From the NCBI RefSeq assembly GCF_013364275.1, contig NZ_CP054932.1, forward strand, positions 6,076,001 to 6,140,000: DNA of 64,000 nucleotides, read 5' to 3'. A program made the translations under genes and the position numbers. Under the pieces are notes generated by a model. That model worked only from the letters and a program-made list of their open reading frames with translations. It did no database searches and was not told the DNA's origin. This stretch comes from Actinomadura sp. NAK00032. GTDB lineage: Bacteria; Actinomycetota; Actinomycetes; Streptosporangiales; Streptosporangiaceae. This document shows positions 40,958 to 49,271 of this stretch, piece after piece (positions within the stretch are counted from its first letter, which is position 1; each line of letters opens with the position of its first letter).

Positions 40958-42609
40958 CAGGCGCCCCTCCTGATCTGCCGCAGCAGCGTCTCGTCGGTGA
41001 TCCTGTGGTCGGCGGCGAGCAGCGCGGCGAGGCCGATGATCTGGGTGAGCCGCTCGTCCTCGAACGGCAGGAACAGCCCCTTCGGCCCCGGCAGGCGGGC
41101 GGGCTCGGCGCTCAGCCGGGTGTTGCCGGGCTCCATCAGCACGCCCGCCGACCCCAGGTGGATCTTGTAGGTGCGCAGCTCGCCCCGGACGACGAGGAAC
41201 CGGCCGTCGACCGCGCAGCGGCCGGCGATCCTGGTGCCGGGCAGGACGCGGCGCAGCACGTCGCCGCGGATCTCCGCGCTCGCGGACGGCGCGCCGAACG
41301 GCTCCTCCTCGGCGAGCGCGGTGACCCGCAGGAACAGGTCCACCTCCCGGGTCCCCTCGCTGAACACCAGCGGCGGCACGTCCGCCGGGCGGACCTCCCG
41401 CCAGCGGCCGGCGGTCCCGCGCTCGAACCGGGTGCCGTCGTGGTGGCTGACCCGCCACTCGCCCTCGGCGAAGACCCGCCGCAGCTCGCCGTCGAACCCC
41501 GGGCCGGGGCCGGCGCCGGCGCGGCCGTTCGGGCCGGCGTGCCGGTAGGTCTCGCGGAACGCCTGCTTGAACGGCTGCGCCATCCGGTTGCCGGTCACGA
41601 AGCCGCGCCAGGCCCGCACGGCGCCCGGGAAGGCCCGCGCGGGATGCCACAGCCGGACGCGCGCCCCGGCGGTCGGGTCGGGCAGCGCCCGGCCGTCCAC
41701 CGTCACCAGCACGTCCTCGCCGGGGGTGGCCGCGTGCCAGACGCCGCCCGGCGCCTCGAACTCCCAGACCAGGCCGCGCGCGACCGCGCCGGTGACGGGG
41801 TGGTCGCGGTAGTAGCGGCACCACTCGGCGTACGGCCAGGAGCGCTCGACCGCCATCAGCGCCTCGACCCGGGTCCGCTCGGCGGCGAGCGTCGCGCGGA
41901 CCTGCTTCACCAGCGACTTCAGCTCCTTGATCTCGGCGGCGAACGGGACCTTGAGCGCGCCGGGGACGGTGCGCAGCGGCCGGCCGTCGGCGCCGGTGAA
42001 GGTGAGCCGGACGGTCAGCGGGTCGGCGATGACGAGCACCGCCTGGTAGGCGCCGATGTCGCGGGCGAGCGAGCCGTCGCGGCCGAGGCCGTGCGCGGGG
42101 ACGCCGCGCTCCACCAGCTGCGCGGGGGTGATGCCGCGGCGGGCCGCCGCCGCCTCGACGGCCGCGGCGATCTGCCGGCCGAGGCCCGGGTAGCGGACGT
42201 CGCGGCTCAGCCCGCGCAGCACGTCCAGGGCGCGGGGGTCGGTGAACTCGCCGAGCGCGTTGACGGCCCCGCCCGCGAGCTTGGCGGACGGCTCGAACTC
42301 GCGGGTCACCCCGGCGGCGCGGCGGGCGATCACGTCCAGCAGCGGGATGACGCCCGGGTCGCCGAGCAGCGCGGCGGCCCACACCCGGCCGCGGCCGCCC
42401 GGCTCGGCGCGCAGCGACGGGTCGGAGAACGGCCGGCCGCCGACGAGGTCCGGCTCCTTCGTCGCGTACCAGCGCACCCGGCGCAGCACCTCGTCGCGGG
42501 CGGCGGGGGCGGCCAGGAGTTCCAGCGTGCGGCGGCGCCAGGCGCGGGTCGGCCGCGGCGCGTTGAGCGCGTCCAGATGCGCCCGGAGGTCGGCGGAGTC
42601 GTCTGACAT
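40957..42609 (-). CDS. DUF4132 protein, short copy
   Basis: A 550-aa paralogue of the downstream DUF4132 protein. It shares the blocks VARGLVWEFE, VRLWHPARAFPGAVRAWRGF, MAQPFKQAFRETY, VPPLVFSEGTREVDLFLRV, RGELRTYKIHLGSAGVLMEP and LLAADHRITDETLLRQIRRGA. Its N-terminus is shorter and different (MSDDSADLRAHLDALNAPRPTRAW), with HEAT-like NALGEFTDPRALDVLRGLS. The start is ATG at 42609 behind GGAAAG. It overlaps the long copy by ATGA, so both proteins are probably made in fixed ratio and may form a hetero-oligomer. Confidence 0.84.
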   Translation of the reverse strand: MSDDSADLRAHLDALNAPRPTRAWRRRTLELLAAPAARDEVLRRVRWYATKEPDLVGGRPFSDPSLRAEPGGRGRVWAAALLGDPGVIPLLDVIARRAAGVTREFEPSAKLAGGAVNALGEFTDPRALDVLRGLSRDVRYPGLGRQIAAAVEAAAARRGITPAQLVERGVPAHGLGRDGSLARDIGAYQAVLVIADPLTVRLTFTGADGRPLRTVPGALKVPFAAEIKELKSLVKQVRATLAAERTRVEALMAVERSWPYAEWCRYYRDHPVTGAVARGLVWEFEAPGGVWHAATPGEDVLVTVDGRALPDPTAGARVRLWHPARAFPGAVRAWRGFVTGNRMAQPFKQAFRETYRHAGPNGRAGAGPGPGFDGELRRVFAEGEWRVSHHDGTRFERGTAGRWREVRPADVPPLVFSEGTREVDLFLRVTALAEEEPFGAPSASAEIRGDVLRRVLPGTRIAGRCAVDGRFLVVRGELRTYKIHLGSAGVLMEPGNTRLSAEPARLPGPKGLFLPFEDERLTQIIGLAALLAADHRITDETLLRQIRRGA

Positions 42610-42671
42610 GGGGTGATCTTTCCAGAAGGCCGCGGCGGGTCGCCGGTGTTTCGGTGATCGTTCCGCGGTGC

Positions 42672-43017
42672 TCAGCGGTCGAGCCGGCGGGTGATCGCCG
42701 GGTCGGTGATCTTGTGGTCGGCGGCGAGCAGGAACGCCACCACGAAGGCCCTGCCCTCGGCGTCCGGGCAGGACGGCAGCCGCTTCCCGAACTCCGTGCG
42801 GATCAAGGCCCGCTGCTTCTCGTGCCGCTTGTCGGGCAGCCCGCAGTACCAGGGCTCGTCCGCCTTGTCTGGGCTGAGCCGGGGGTCGAGCAGCTCTGGC
42901 CGGGCCACGGGCGCGAGGAGGTCGAGCGCCCAGCGGGGCGTCGGCGAGGGCGGCGAGCCGCACGCCGTCCAGGCCGTCGTCCGGACGAGGCTCGGCGACG
43001 AGAATGTCGTAGAGCAT
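42672..43017 (-). pseudogene. short DUF4132-tail relative, frameshifted
   Basis: From the ATG at 43017 the protein starts MLYDILVAEPRPDDGLDGVRLAALADA. It then continues only in another frame: RWALDLLAPVARPELLDPRL ... FLLAADHKITDPAITRRLDR. Removing one G from the four-G run at 42935-42938 joins the two parts into about 114 aa. The ending (LLAADHKITD) matches the last residues of both DUF4132 proteins downstream, so it is a small family relative or cut-down first gene of the operon. No convincing ribosome-binding site was seen. The shift could be real or a homopolymer error. Confidence 0.6.
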
Positions 43018-43132
43018 GGCGCGATGCTGGCAGACAGGACCGACAGAAACCGGGCGATCACGACACCTGGTCAGTGACCTCATGGTCACCTACGCTCGGG
43101 GTACCGCAAACAGAACGAGGTTCGGGACGGCC

Positions 43133-44584
43133 ATGGCGCACAGCGTGGTGATCATCGGTAGCGGGTTCGGCGGGATCGGGATGGCGATCCGGCTCCGGCG
43201 GGCGGGCGTCCACGACGTGGTCGTCCTGGAGAAGGCCGCCGGGCTCGGCGGCACCTGGCGGGACAACACCTACCCGGGCGCGGCGTGCGACGTCCCGTCC
43301 CACCTGTACTCGTTCTCGTTCGAGCGCAAGACCGACTGGACGCGCCGGTTCCCGCCGCAGGCGGAGATCCTCGACTACCTGTGGCACTGCGCCCGCAAGT
43401 ACGGGGTGCTGGGCAAGGTCCGGTTCGGCACCGAGGTCACCGAGGCGCGCTTCGACGAGGACGCCGCGCTCTGGCGGATCTCCACGACCGGTGGCGACCT
43501 GGAGGCGCGGGTGCTGGTCTCGGCGTGCGGGCAGCTGAACCGGCCGGTGCTGCCGGAGATCGAGGGGCGCGGCTCGTTCGGCGGGACGAGCTTCCACTCC
43601 GCCCGCTGGGACCACGGCGCCGACCTGCGCGGCAGGCGCGTCGCCGTGATCGGGACGGGCGCGAGCGCGATCCAGTTCGTCCCCGAGGTCGCGAAGGAGG
43701 CGGCGGAGCTGCGGCTGTTCCAGCGGTCCGCGCCCTACGTGATCGACAAACCGGACCGGGTGTACCGGCCGTGGCAGCAGGCCGCCATGGCGAACGTCCC
43801 GGGGCTCTGGGAGCTGAACCGCGGCTACACGTACCTGGCGTACGAGGCGCGCGCGCTGGGCTTCATCAAGTACCCGAAGCTGATGGCGATGCTGGAGAAC
43901 CGCTTCAAGAACACCCTCAAGGACGGCATCGACGACCCCGTGCTGCGGGACGCGCTGATCCCCGGCTACCCGATGGGCTGCAAGCGGATCCTGATCTCCA
44001 GCGACTACTATCCGGCGCTCGCCCGGCCCAACGTCGACCTCGTCACCGACCCGGTCGAGCGCATCACGCCGTCCGGCGTCGCCACGGCCCGCCGCGCCTA
44101 CGACGTCGACGTCATCGTCTACGGGACCGGGTTCCGCTCCACCGAGTTCCTCTCCCCCATGAAGATCGTCGGACGGGACGGCCGGGAGCTGAACGAGGCG
44201 TGGCGCGACGGCGCGCAGGCGCACCTCGGCATCACCGTCAGCGGCTTCCCGAACCTGTTCCTGCTCTACGGGCCGTACACCAACCTGGGGCACAACTCGA
44301 TCATCTACATGCTGGAGTCGCAGTTCCGGTACGTCCTCGGCTGCGTGGCGGCGCTGCACGGCGCCGGGCTCGCCTGGATCGACGTGAAGCCGGACGTCCA
44401 GGACGCCTTCACCCGCGAGATGCGCGAGCGGATGCGCACGACCGTGTGGGAGGCGGGCTGCCAGAGCTGGTACATGACGGCCGACGGCACGGTCGTCAAC
44501 AACTGGCCCGGGTTCACCTTCGCCTACCGCCGCGCGACGCGCCGCCCCGACCCGCGGCACTTCACCGCGCGGCGGGCGGCCTAG
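43133..44584 (+). CDS. flavin-dependent Baeyer-Villiger-type monooxygenase
   Basis: A 483-aa class B flavoprotein monooxygenase. The FAD site GSGFGGIG is at 10-15, a second Rossmann motif GTGASAIQ binds NADPH, and between them FGGTSFHSARW (from F149) is the BVMO fingerprint FxGxxxHxxxW. GGTWRDNTYPGAACDVPSHLYSFSF is also diagnostic of the group. It inserts oxygen next to a ketone, or oxidises a heteroatom, using NADPH and O2. A -10-like TACGCT at 43090-43095 and GAGG precede the ATG; upstream in-frame ATGs were not used because FAD-binding begins at MAHSVVIIG. An SDR gene follows nine bases later, suggesting an alcohol-to-ketone-to-ester route. Confidence 0.93.
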   Translation: MAHSVVIIGSGFGGIGMAIRLRRAGVHDVVVLEKAAGLGGTWRDNTYPGAACDVPSHLYSFSFERKTDWTRRFPPQAEILDYLWHCARKYGVLGKVRFGTEVTEARFDEDAALWRISTTGGDLEARVLVSACGQLNRPVLPEIEGRGSFGGTSFHSARWDHGADLRGRRVAVIGTGASAIQFVPEVAKEAAELRLFQRSAPYVIDKPDRVYRPWQQAAMANVPGLWELNRGYTYLAYEARALGFIKYPKLMAMLENRFKNTLKDGIDDPVLRDALIPGYPMGCKRILISSDYYPALARPNVDLVTDPVERITPSGVATARRAYDVDVIVYGTGFRSTEFLSPMKIVGRDGRELNEAWRDGAQAHLGITVSGFPNLFLLYGPYTNLGHNSIIYMLESQFRYVLGCVAALHGAGLAWIDVKPDVQDAFTREMRERMRTTVWEAGCQSWYMTADGTVVNNWPGFTFAYRRATRRPDPRHFTARRAA

Positions 44585-44587
44585 GCT
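44582..44587 (+). promoter_or_regulatory. leaderless -10 box TAGGCT overlapping the monooxygenase stop codon
   Basis: TAGGCT contains the TAG stop of the monooxygenase gene and ends six bases before the SDR start at 44594. It would allow separate leaderless transcription of the SDR gene. Confidence 0.4.
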
Positions 44588-44593
44588 CGGGGC

Positions 44594-45361
44594 ATGCCGA
44601 CCGCCTTCATCACCGGCGCGACCGCGGGCATCGGCGCCGCGTTCGCGCGCCGCCTCGCCTCCGACGGGTTCGACCTGGTCCTGCTGGCCCGCGACGCCGA
44701 GCGCCTGGACCGCACCGCCGCCGAACTGCGCGACCACTACGCCGTCCGGGCCGAGGCCCTGCCCGCCGACCTGTCCGCCGAGGAGGGGCTGGCGGCGGCC
44801 GAGGAGCGCGTCCGCGCGGACGTGGACCTGCTGGTCAACAACGCCGGGTTCGGCAACCGGGGCGTGTTCCTCGACGTCCCGGTGTCGGACGAGCTGGCCA
44901 TGCTGAAGGTGCACTGCGAGGCCGTCCTGCGGCTCACGCACGCCGCCCTGCCGGGCATGGTGGAGCGCGGCCGGGGCGCCGTGGTCAACGTGTCGTCGAT
45001 GGCGGCGTTCGCGACGCGCGGCACCTACGGGGCGTCCAAGGCGTGGGTGGTGAGCTTCAGCCAGGGCATCGCGGCCGACCTGCGGCAGCGGTCGCGCGGC
45101 GGCGTCCGGGTGATGGCGCTGTGCCCGGGCTACGTGCGCACCGAGTTCCACGACCGCGCCCACATGGACATGTCGGCGCTGCCGGAGTTCATGTGGCTCG
45201 ACAAGGACGACGTCGTGGACGCCGCGCTGCGCGACCTGCGCCGCGGCGCGCCGGTCAGCATCCCGGGCGCGCAGTACAAGGCGCTCGCGGGCGCCGCGCG
45301 GCTCGTCCCGCGCGGGCTGGTCACCCGGCTGTCGTCCACCACTGGCCGCCGGTACGACTGA
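44594..45361 (+). CDS. short-chain dehydrogenase/reductase
   Basis: A 255-aa classical SDR: TGATAGIG (7-14) for NAD(P)H, LLVNNAGFGN, a catalytic Ser in VVNVSSMAAF and YGASK as the YxxxK pair, with CPGYVRTEF after it. It interconverts an alcohol and a ketone in the cytoplasm. It follows the monooxygenase gene by nine bases and probably supplies or removes its ketone substrate. There is no Shine-Dalgarno; a -10 box overlapping the previous stop codon may give an additional leaderless transcript. Confidence 0.93.
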   Translation: MPTAFITGATAGIGAAFARRLASDGFDLVLLARDAERLDRTAAELRDHYAVRAEALPADLSAEEGLAAAEERVRADVDLLVNNAGFGNRGVFLDVPVSDELAMLKVHCEAVLRLTHAALPGMVERGRGAVVNVSSMAAFATRGTYGASKAWVVSFSQGIAADLRQRSRGGVRVMALCPGYVRTEFHDRAHMDMSALPEFMWLDKDDVVDAALRDLRRGAPVSIPGAQYKALAGAARLVPRGLVTRLSSTTGRRYD

Positions 45362-45481
45362 GCGTCAAATAAGCAGTCACTTGCAACGACGGGGCGGAAG
45401 GGGCAGGCTGCAGGGACAGGTCGATTCGATGGCGCGCCGAACGACATGCCCCGTCCCCCGTCCACCGAGAGGTCCCTCCCG

Positions 45482-46462
45482 ATGGGTTCCGACCTGGGTT
45501 ATGCCGCGCTCGCATTGATCGCGACCACCGCCTACTACATCGCGTTCCTGGTGTTCCGGGCGTCCGCCCGCCGGATGGAGCCCCTGCGCGGCAGCCGCCC
45601 GTTCCGCGTCGCCCGGCTGATGCTCACCGACCCGGTGTGGCTCGGCGGCGGGCTGCTGCTGTTCCTCGGGCTCGGCTACGAGGTGGTGGCGTTCTCGGCG
45701 ATGCCGCTGGCCGTCGCGCAGCCGATCTTCGCGGTGGCGCTGGTGATGCTCGTCGCGTACGCGGTGCGCTTCCTCGGCGAGCGGCTCAGCCTCCGCGAGT
45801 GGACGAGCGTCGCGCTGTTCGTGCTCGCCACGATGCTGATCGGGCTCTCCGCCACCGAGGAGGGCGACCTGCACGCCGACGCCACGCTGACCGGCACCCT
45901 CGCCCGGCCGTGGCTGATGATCGCGATCTGCGCGCCGGCGGTGGTCATCGCGGCGCTGGTGTGGCTGGTCGGGGACCGCCGCGCGAGCGGCCGGCACGCC
46001 CGCAAGCTGGCGGGCGTCGCCTACGGCGTCGGCGCGGGAGCGTGCGCGGGCCTGGCCGAGGTTGGCATCCGCGGCATCTCGATCGTCTACCAGGAGACCG
46101 GCAGCCTCCAGGCGGTGCTGCAGTCGGCCTACCCGTGGCTGACGATCGGCCTCGCGGCGATCGCGCTCGGGCAGCTCCAGGTCGCGCTGCAGCGCTGCCG
46201 GATCGCGATCGTCGCGGTCGTGCTCACCGTCATCGGCCGGTCGTACCTGCTGCTCAGCAGCTCGGTCCTGTTCGGCGAGGACTGGCCGCGCGACGCGGGC
46301 CCGTTCGCGCTGCGGGCCTGCGGCTTCGTGCTGGCGCTGGTCGCGCTCGTGCTGTTCCCCCGGCACGAGGAGCCGGAACCGGCCGCCCGCGACACCGTGC
46401 ACGCCGCCCTCGATCCCCGTACATTGCCCAGATGGCCCTCCACTCCCGCCGGTCCCTCCTGA
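45482..46462 (+). CDS. DMT-superfamily membrane protein (EamA/NIPA-like)
   Basis: A 326-aa protein with about nine or ten membrane helices, for example LGYAALALIATTAYYIAFLVF, VWLGGGLLLFLGLGYEVVAFSAMPLAVAQPIFAVALVMLVAYAV and RACGFVLALVALVLF. The repeat of a five-helix unit and the motif PLAVAQPIFA fit drug/metabolite transporters and the related NIPA-type Mg2+ family. The substrate is unknown. The start at 45482 follows GAGAGG; an ATG at 45446 in frame adds only a polar stretch. Its 3' end overlaps the trypsin gene by 31 bases in another frame. Confidence 0.78.
   Translation: MGSDLGYAALALIATTAYYIAFLVFRASARRMEPLRGSRPFRVARLMLTDPVWLGGGLLLFLGLGYEVVAFSAMPLAVAQPIFAVALVMLVAYAVRFLGERLSLREWTSVALFVLATMLIGLSATEEGDLHADATLTGTLARPWLMIAICAPAVVIAALVWLVGDRRASGRHARKLAGVAYGVGAGACAGLAEVGIRGISIVYQETGSLQAVLQSAYPWLTIGLAAIALGQLQVALQRCRIAIVAVVLTVIGRSYLLLSSSVLFGEDWPRDAGPFALRACGFVLALVALVLFPRHEEPEPAARDTVHAALDPRTLPRWPSTPAGPS
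46420..46425 (+). promoter_or_regulatory. leaderless -10 box TACATT for the protease gene, inside the DMT gene
   Basis: TACATT ends six bases before the ATG at 46432. It lies within the coding sequence of the upstream membrane-protein gene, predicting an internal leaderless promoter. Confidence 0.5.
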
Positions 46463-47202
46463 CGGGGGTACTCGGCGCGCTGCTGGCGCTCCCGCTCCTG
46501 GCCCTTCCCCCGCTGTCTCCTCCCGCGTCCGCCGTCGTGGGCGGCGCCCCCGCCTCGACCTCTGCCTACCCGTGGCTGGCGGCGGTCGGGTCGCCGGTCT
46601 TCTTCGTCCGGCCGTCCGGGCAGTTCTGCGGCGGCGCGCTGATCGCGCCGGACCGGGTGCTCACCGCCGCGCACTGCGTCACGCTGTTCCGGTCGCTGCC
46701 CGGCCTGCTCACGGCCACCTTCGGCCGGGACGACCTGGTCGGGGCGGGCGGCGAGACGGTCGGGGTGCGGTCGGTGCGGCTGCACCCGCGGTACCGGGAG
46801 ACCTCGTTCCAGGACGAGACCGTCGGCCACCACGACCTCGCCGTCCTCACGCTCGCGCGGCCGGTGCGCCGCCCGCTCGCCGTCCTCGGCCCGCCCGGCG
46901 CGGCCCGCGCGGGGCGCATCGCCGGGTGGGGCTTCACCGGCGAGAACGACCTGTTCAACACCCGGTTGCGGGCGGCGGACGTCCCGCTGCCGGGCGACGC
47001 GGCGTGCCGGCGGGCCTACGGCGACGCGTTCGACCCGTCCGACATGCTGTGCGCCGGGTCCGCCACCGCCGACTCGTGCCAGTTCGACAGCGGCGGGCCG
47101 CTGCTGGTCCGCGGCCGCGTCGCCGCGCTGACGTCCTGGGGGCACGGCTGCGCGAAACCCGGCTACCCCGGCGTGTACGCGCGGCTCGACTCCCTGCCGT
47201 GA
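46432..47202 (+). CDS. secreted trypsin-like serine protease with Phe at position 193
   Basis: A 256-aa S1 protease. A signal peptide (RSLLTGVLGALLALPLLALPP) precedes VVGGAPAS, the mature N-terminus. The catalytic triad is intact: H81 in LTAAHC, D135 in HHDLAVL and S220 in CQFDSGGP. D214, six residues before the Ser (chymotrypsin 189), gives trypsin-like Arg/Lys preference. The oxyanion-hole Gly193 of GDSGGP is Phe218 here (codon TTC, 47083-47085), which is unusual and may alter inhibitor and substrate binding. Several Cys residues fit conserved disulfides. The gene probably has its own leaderless promoter within the upstream gene. Confidence 0.9.
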   Translation: MALHSRRSLLTGVLGALLALPLLALPPLSPPASAVVGGAPASTSAYPWLAAVGSPVFFVRPSGQFCGGALIAPDRVLTAAHCVTLFRSLPGLLTATFGRDDLVGAGGETVGVRSVRLHPRYRETSFQDETVGHHDLAVLTLARPVRRPLAVLGPPGAARAGRIAGWGFTGENDLFNTRLRAADVPLPGDAACRRAYGDAFDPSDMLCAGSATADSCQFDSGGPLLVRGRVAALTSWGHGCAKPGYPGVYARLDSLP

Positions 47203-47244
47203 CCGCAGCTTGAACCCGGGGCGCCGACGCTGGATGCTGGCCGC

Positions 47245-48153
47245 ATGCGCGTGCTGGTGACGGGGGCGGCGGGGTACATCGGGTACGCGGTCGGGCGGCG
47301 GCTCGCCGCCGCCGGGCACGAGGTCGACGGGCTGGTGCGGCGGGACGCCGGGCTGCCGCCCGGGGTGCGCGCCGTCCGCGGCGACCTGCTCGCCCCGGAC
47401 GGGCTGCCGCGCGGCCCCTACGACGGCGTGTGCCACCTCGCCGCGCTCACCCGCGTCCGCGAGTCGTTCGAGCGGCCGCTGCCCTACTTCACGGCCAACG
47501 TCCAGGGCACGGTGAACCTGCTGGAGGCCGTCGCCGCGGACCGGGTCGTGTTCGGCTCCACGGCGGCGGTGTACGGGACGCCGGAGCGGCAGCCCATCCC
47601 CGAGACCGAGGCGACGGCGCCCGCCAGCCCGTACGGGGCGTCGAAGCTGGCCGCCGAGCAGGCCGTCCGGTACCACGCCCGGACGGGCGCGATCGGCGCG
47701 GTCGTCCTGCGCACCTTCAACGTCGCCGGGTCGGTGGACGGCCGGATCGACCCCGACGGGACCCGGCTGATCCCGGCCGCCCTCGCCGTGGCCGCCGGGC
47801 ACGCCCCGCGCCTGGACGTCAACGGCGACGGCCGGGCGGTCCGCGAGTACCTGCACGTGGACGACCTCGCCGCCGCCTACGTGCGGGCGCTGGAGGCGGT
47901 CCGCCCCGGCGAGGACCGCGTCTACAACGTCGGCAGCGGCGCCGGCGCCGCCGTCCACGAGGTCGTCGCGGCGGTCGAGGAGGTGACCGGGCGGCCGGTG
48001 CCCGTCCGCCGCCGGCCCGCCCGCCCGGAGGCGCCGGTGCTGGTCTGCGACGCCGCCGCGATCCGCGGCGACCTCGGCTGGCGGCCCGGGCGGTCCGCGC
48101 TGCCGGAGATCATCGCCGGCTCCTGGGACGCCCTGACCCTCGCGGACGGCTAA
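47245..48153 (+). CDS. NAD-dependent epimerase/dehydratase (GalE-like)
   Basis: A 302-aa extended SDR. TGAAGYIG near the N-terminus binds NAD, CHLAALTRV and FGSTAAVYGTPERQPIPE hold the catalytic Ser/Thr, and YGASK provides YxxxK. REYLHVDDLAAAYVRALE and YNVGSG are typical of UDP-sugar 4-epimerases such as GalE. It probably interconverts nucleotide sugars, but no sugar gene is adjacent to fix the substrate. A GroES-like gene follows ten bases downstream, apparently with its own promoter. Confidence 0.88.
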   Translation: MRVLVTGAAGYIGYAVGRRLAAAGHEVDGLVRRDAGLPPGVRAVRGDLLAPDGLPRGPYDGVCHLAALTRVRESFERPLPYFTANVQGTVNLLEAVAADRVVFGSTAAVYGTPERQPIPETEATAPASPYGASKLAAEQAVRYHARTGAIGAVVLRTFNVAGSVDGRIDPDGTRLIPAALAVAAGHAPRLDVNGDGRAVREYLHVDDLAAAYVRALEAVRPGEDRVYNVGSGAGAAVHEVVAAVEEVTGRPVPVRRRPARPEAPVLVCDAAAIRGDLGWRPGRSALPEIIAGSWDALTLADG

Positions 48154-48156
48154 ACT
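48151..48156 (+). promoter_or_regulatory. leaderless -10 box TAAACT overlapping the epimerase stop codon
   Basis: TAAACT includes the TAA stop of the epimerase gene and ends seven bases before the GTG start at 48164 of the GroES-like gene. Confidence 0.5.
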
Positions 48157-48163
48157 CACCGGC

Positions 48164-48484
48164 GTGCCGGAGCCCAAGTTCGAAGTCCAGATGCTGCACG
48201 ACCGCGTCATGATCAAGATCGAGAAGGACAGCGGCGAGCGCCGCAGCACCGGCGGCATCGTGATCCCCGCGACCGTCGAGCAGGGGAACCGCCTGGTGTG
48301 GGGCGAGGTCTGCGGGGTCGGCCACCACGTGCGCATCGTCAAGCCGGGCGACCGCGTGCTGTTCCACCCCGGCGACCAGTACGAGGTCGAGATCCAGGGC
48401 GAGAACTACCTGGTCATGCGCGAGCGCGACCTGCACGCGATCGCCAGCGAGCGCCCCGAGCACGGCACCGGCCTCTACCTCTGA
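48164..48484 (+). CDS. GroES-like co-chaperonin
   Basis: A 106-aa protein of the Cpn10 fold. It has MLHDRVMIKIEKD, a mobile loop with GGIVIPA (GroEL-binding tripeptide IVI), GEVCGVGHHVRIVKPGDRVLFHP and a C-terminal YLVMRERDLHAI. It is close to the usual GroES length (about 97-102 aa), with a short C-terminal extension. No groEL lies next to it, so it is likely an extra, solitary copy of the kind found in some actinobacteria. The start is GTG at 48164. No CIRCE-like heat-shock operator was seen. Confidence 0.82.
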   Translation: MPEPKFEVQMLHDRVMIKIEKDSGERRSTGGIVIPATVEQGNRLVWGEVCGVGHHVRIVKPGDRVLFHPGDQYEVEIQGENYLVMRERDLHAIASERPEHGTGLYL

Positions 48485-48513
48485 CCGCGTCCCGCCCGCC
48501 GCCGCTGATTTTC

Positions 48514-48534
48514 ACTAGTGGATATGCATAAACT
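48514..48534 (+). promoter_or_regulatory. promoter of the COG2345 regulator: ACTAGT site and TAAACT -10 box
   Basis: TAAACT (48529-48534) ends six bases before the ATG at 48541, so the transcript is predicted to be leaderless. ACTAGT (48514-48519) sits just upstream; the same ACTAG core is inverted at the multicopper oxidase promoter (52442-52455). Confidence 0.45.
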
Positions 48535-48540
48535 CGGGCC

Positions 48541-49257
48541 ATGGACGACCGCGAATGGGTGGACGCGGAGCCGGCGGCGGCCGAGGCGGGGCTCGGCGGC
48601 AGCCGCGCCCGGGTGCTGCGGGTGATCCGCGAGGCGGGCGCCGCCGCGCTGGGCGTGCGCGAGATCGCCGAGCGGGCCGGGCTGCATCCCAACACCACGC
48701 GCTTCCACCTCGACGGGCTGGCGGAGGCCGGCCTCGTGCGGCGGGTGCCCGAGGGCCGTGACCGGCCCGGCCGCCCGCGCATGGTGTACCGCGCGGAGGC
48801 GCCGGACGGCCGGCACAGCTACCGGCTGCTCGCCGAGATGCTGGCGAGCCTCGTCTCCGGGATGCTGCCCGATCCGGGGGCGGCCGCGATCGAGGCGGGC
48901 CGGGCGTGGGGACGCCACCTCGCCGATCCGCCCGCCCCGTTCCAGCGGCTCGGCACGGCGGAGGCGCTGGAGCGCCTCGACCGGATGATGGCCGGCATGG
49001 GCTTCAGCCCGGAGTTCGAGCAGCACGCGGCCCACCCGGACCCGGATCCGGAGGAGGTGCGCGTCCGGGTCCGCAACTGCCCCTTCGGCACCGTCGCCGA
49101 ACGGCACGCGGACGTCGTGTGCCGGCTGCACCTCGGCCTGATCCAGGGCGCGCTCGCCGAGATGGACGTACCGCTGGCGGCGGACCGGCTGGACCCCCTG
49201 GTCGAGCCGCACCTCTGCCTCGCCCATCTGCGCCGCACCCGCGACGCCGAGCGCTGA
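48541..49257 (+). CDS. winged-helix regulator of the SufR/COG2345 type
   Basis: A 238-aa regulator. An N-terminal winged helix (RVLRVIREAGAAALGVREIAERAGLHPNTTRFHLDGLAEAGLV, wing GRDRPGRPRMVYR) is joined to a C-terminal domain with NCPFGTVAERHADVVCRLH and PHLCLAHL. The three Cys and nearby His in that order are typical of COG2345, where they can hold an Fe-S cluster (SufR) or sense redox or NO. It faces the end of a copper oxidase/nitrite-reductase operon, so a role in redox or nitrogen-oxide sensing is an attractive inference. Confidence 0.78.
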   Translation: MDDREWVDAEPAAAEAGLGGSRARVLRVIREAGAAALGVREIAERAGLHPNTTRFHLDGLAEAGLVRRVPEGRDRPGRPRMVYRAEAPDGRHSYRLLAEMLASLVSGMLPDPGAAAIEAGRAWGRHLADPPAPFQRLGTAEALERLDRMMAGMGFSPEFEQHAAHPDPDPEEVRVRVRNCPFGTVAERHADVVCRLHLGLIQGALAEMDVPLAADRLDPLVEPHLCLAHLRRTRDAER

Positions 49258-49271
49258 GAGGCCGGACACGG

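Noticed and set aside
43133..44584. Naming the monooxygenase EthA
   Set aside because: The BVMO fingerprint is present, but nothing in the sequence or neighbours distinguishes EthA from the many other class B monooxygenases.
43058..45163. 701-codon open frame on the minus strand
   Set aside because: It is complementary to the monooxygenase and SDR genes, its translation is a low-complexity Arg/Gly/Pro/Asp/Val mix, and it arises from the G/C third-position bias. The same applies to other long antisense frames such as those opposite 16.4-23.9 kb and 54.6-57.6 kb.
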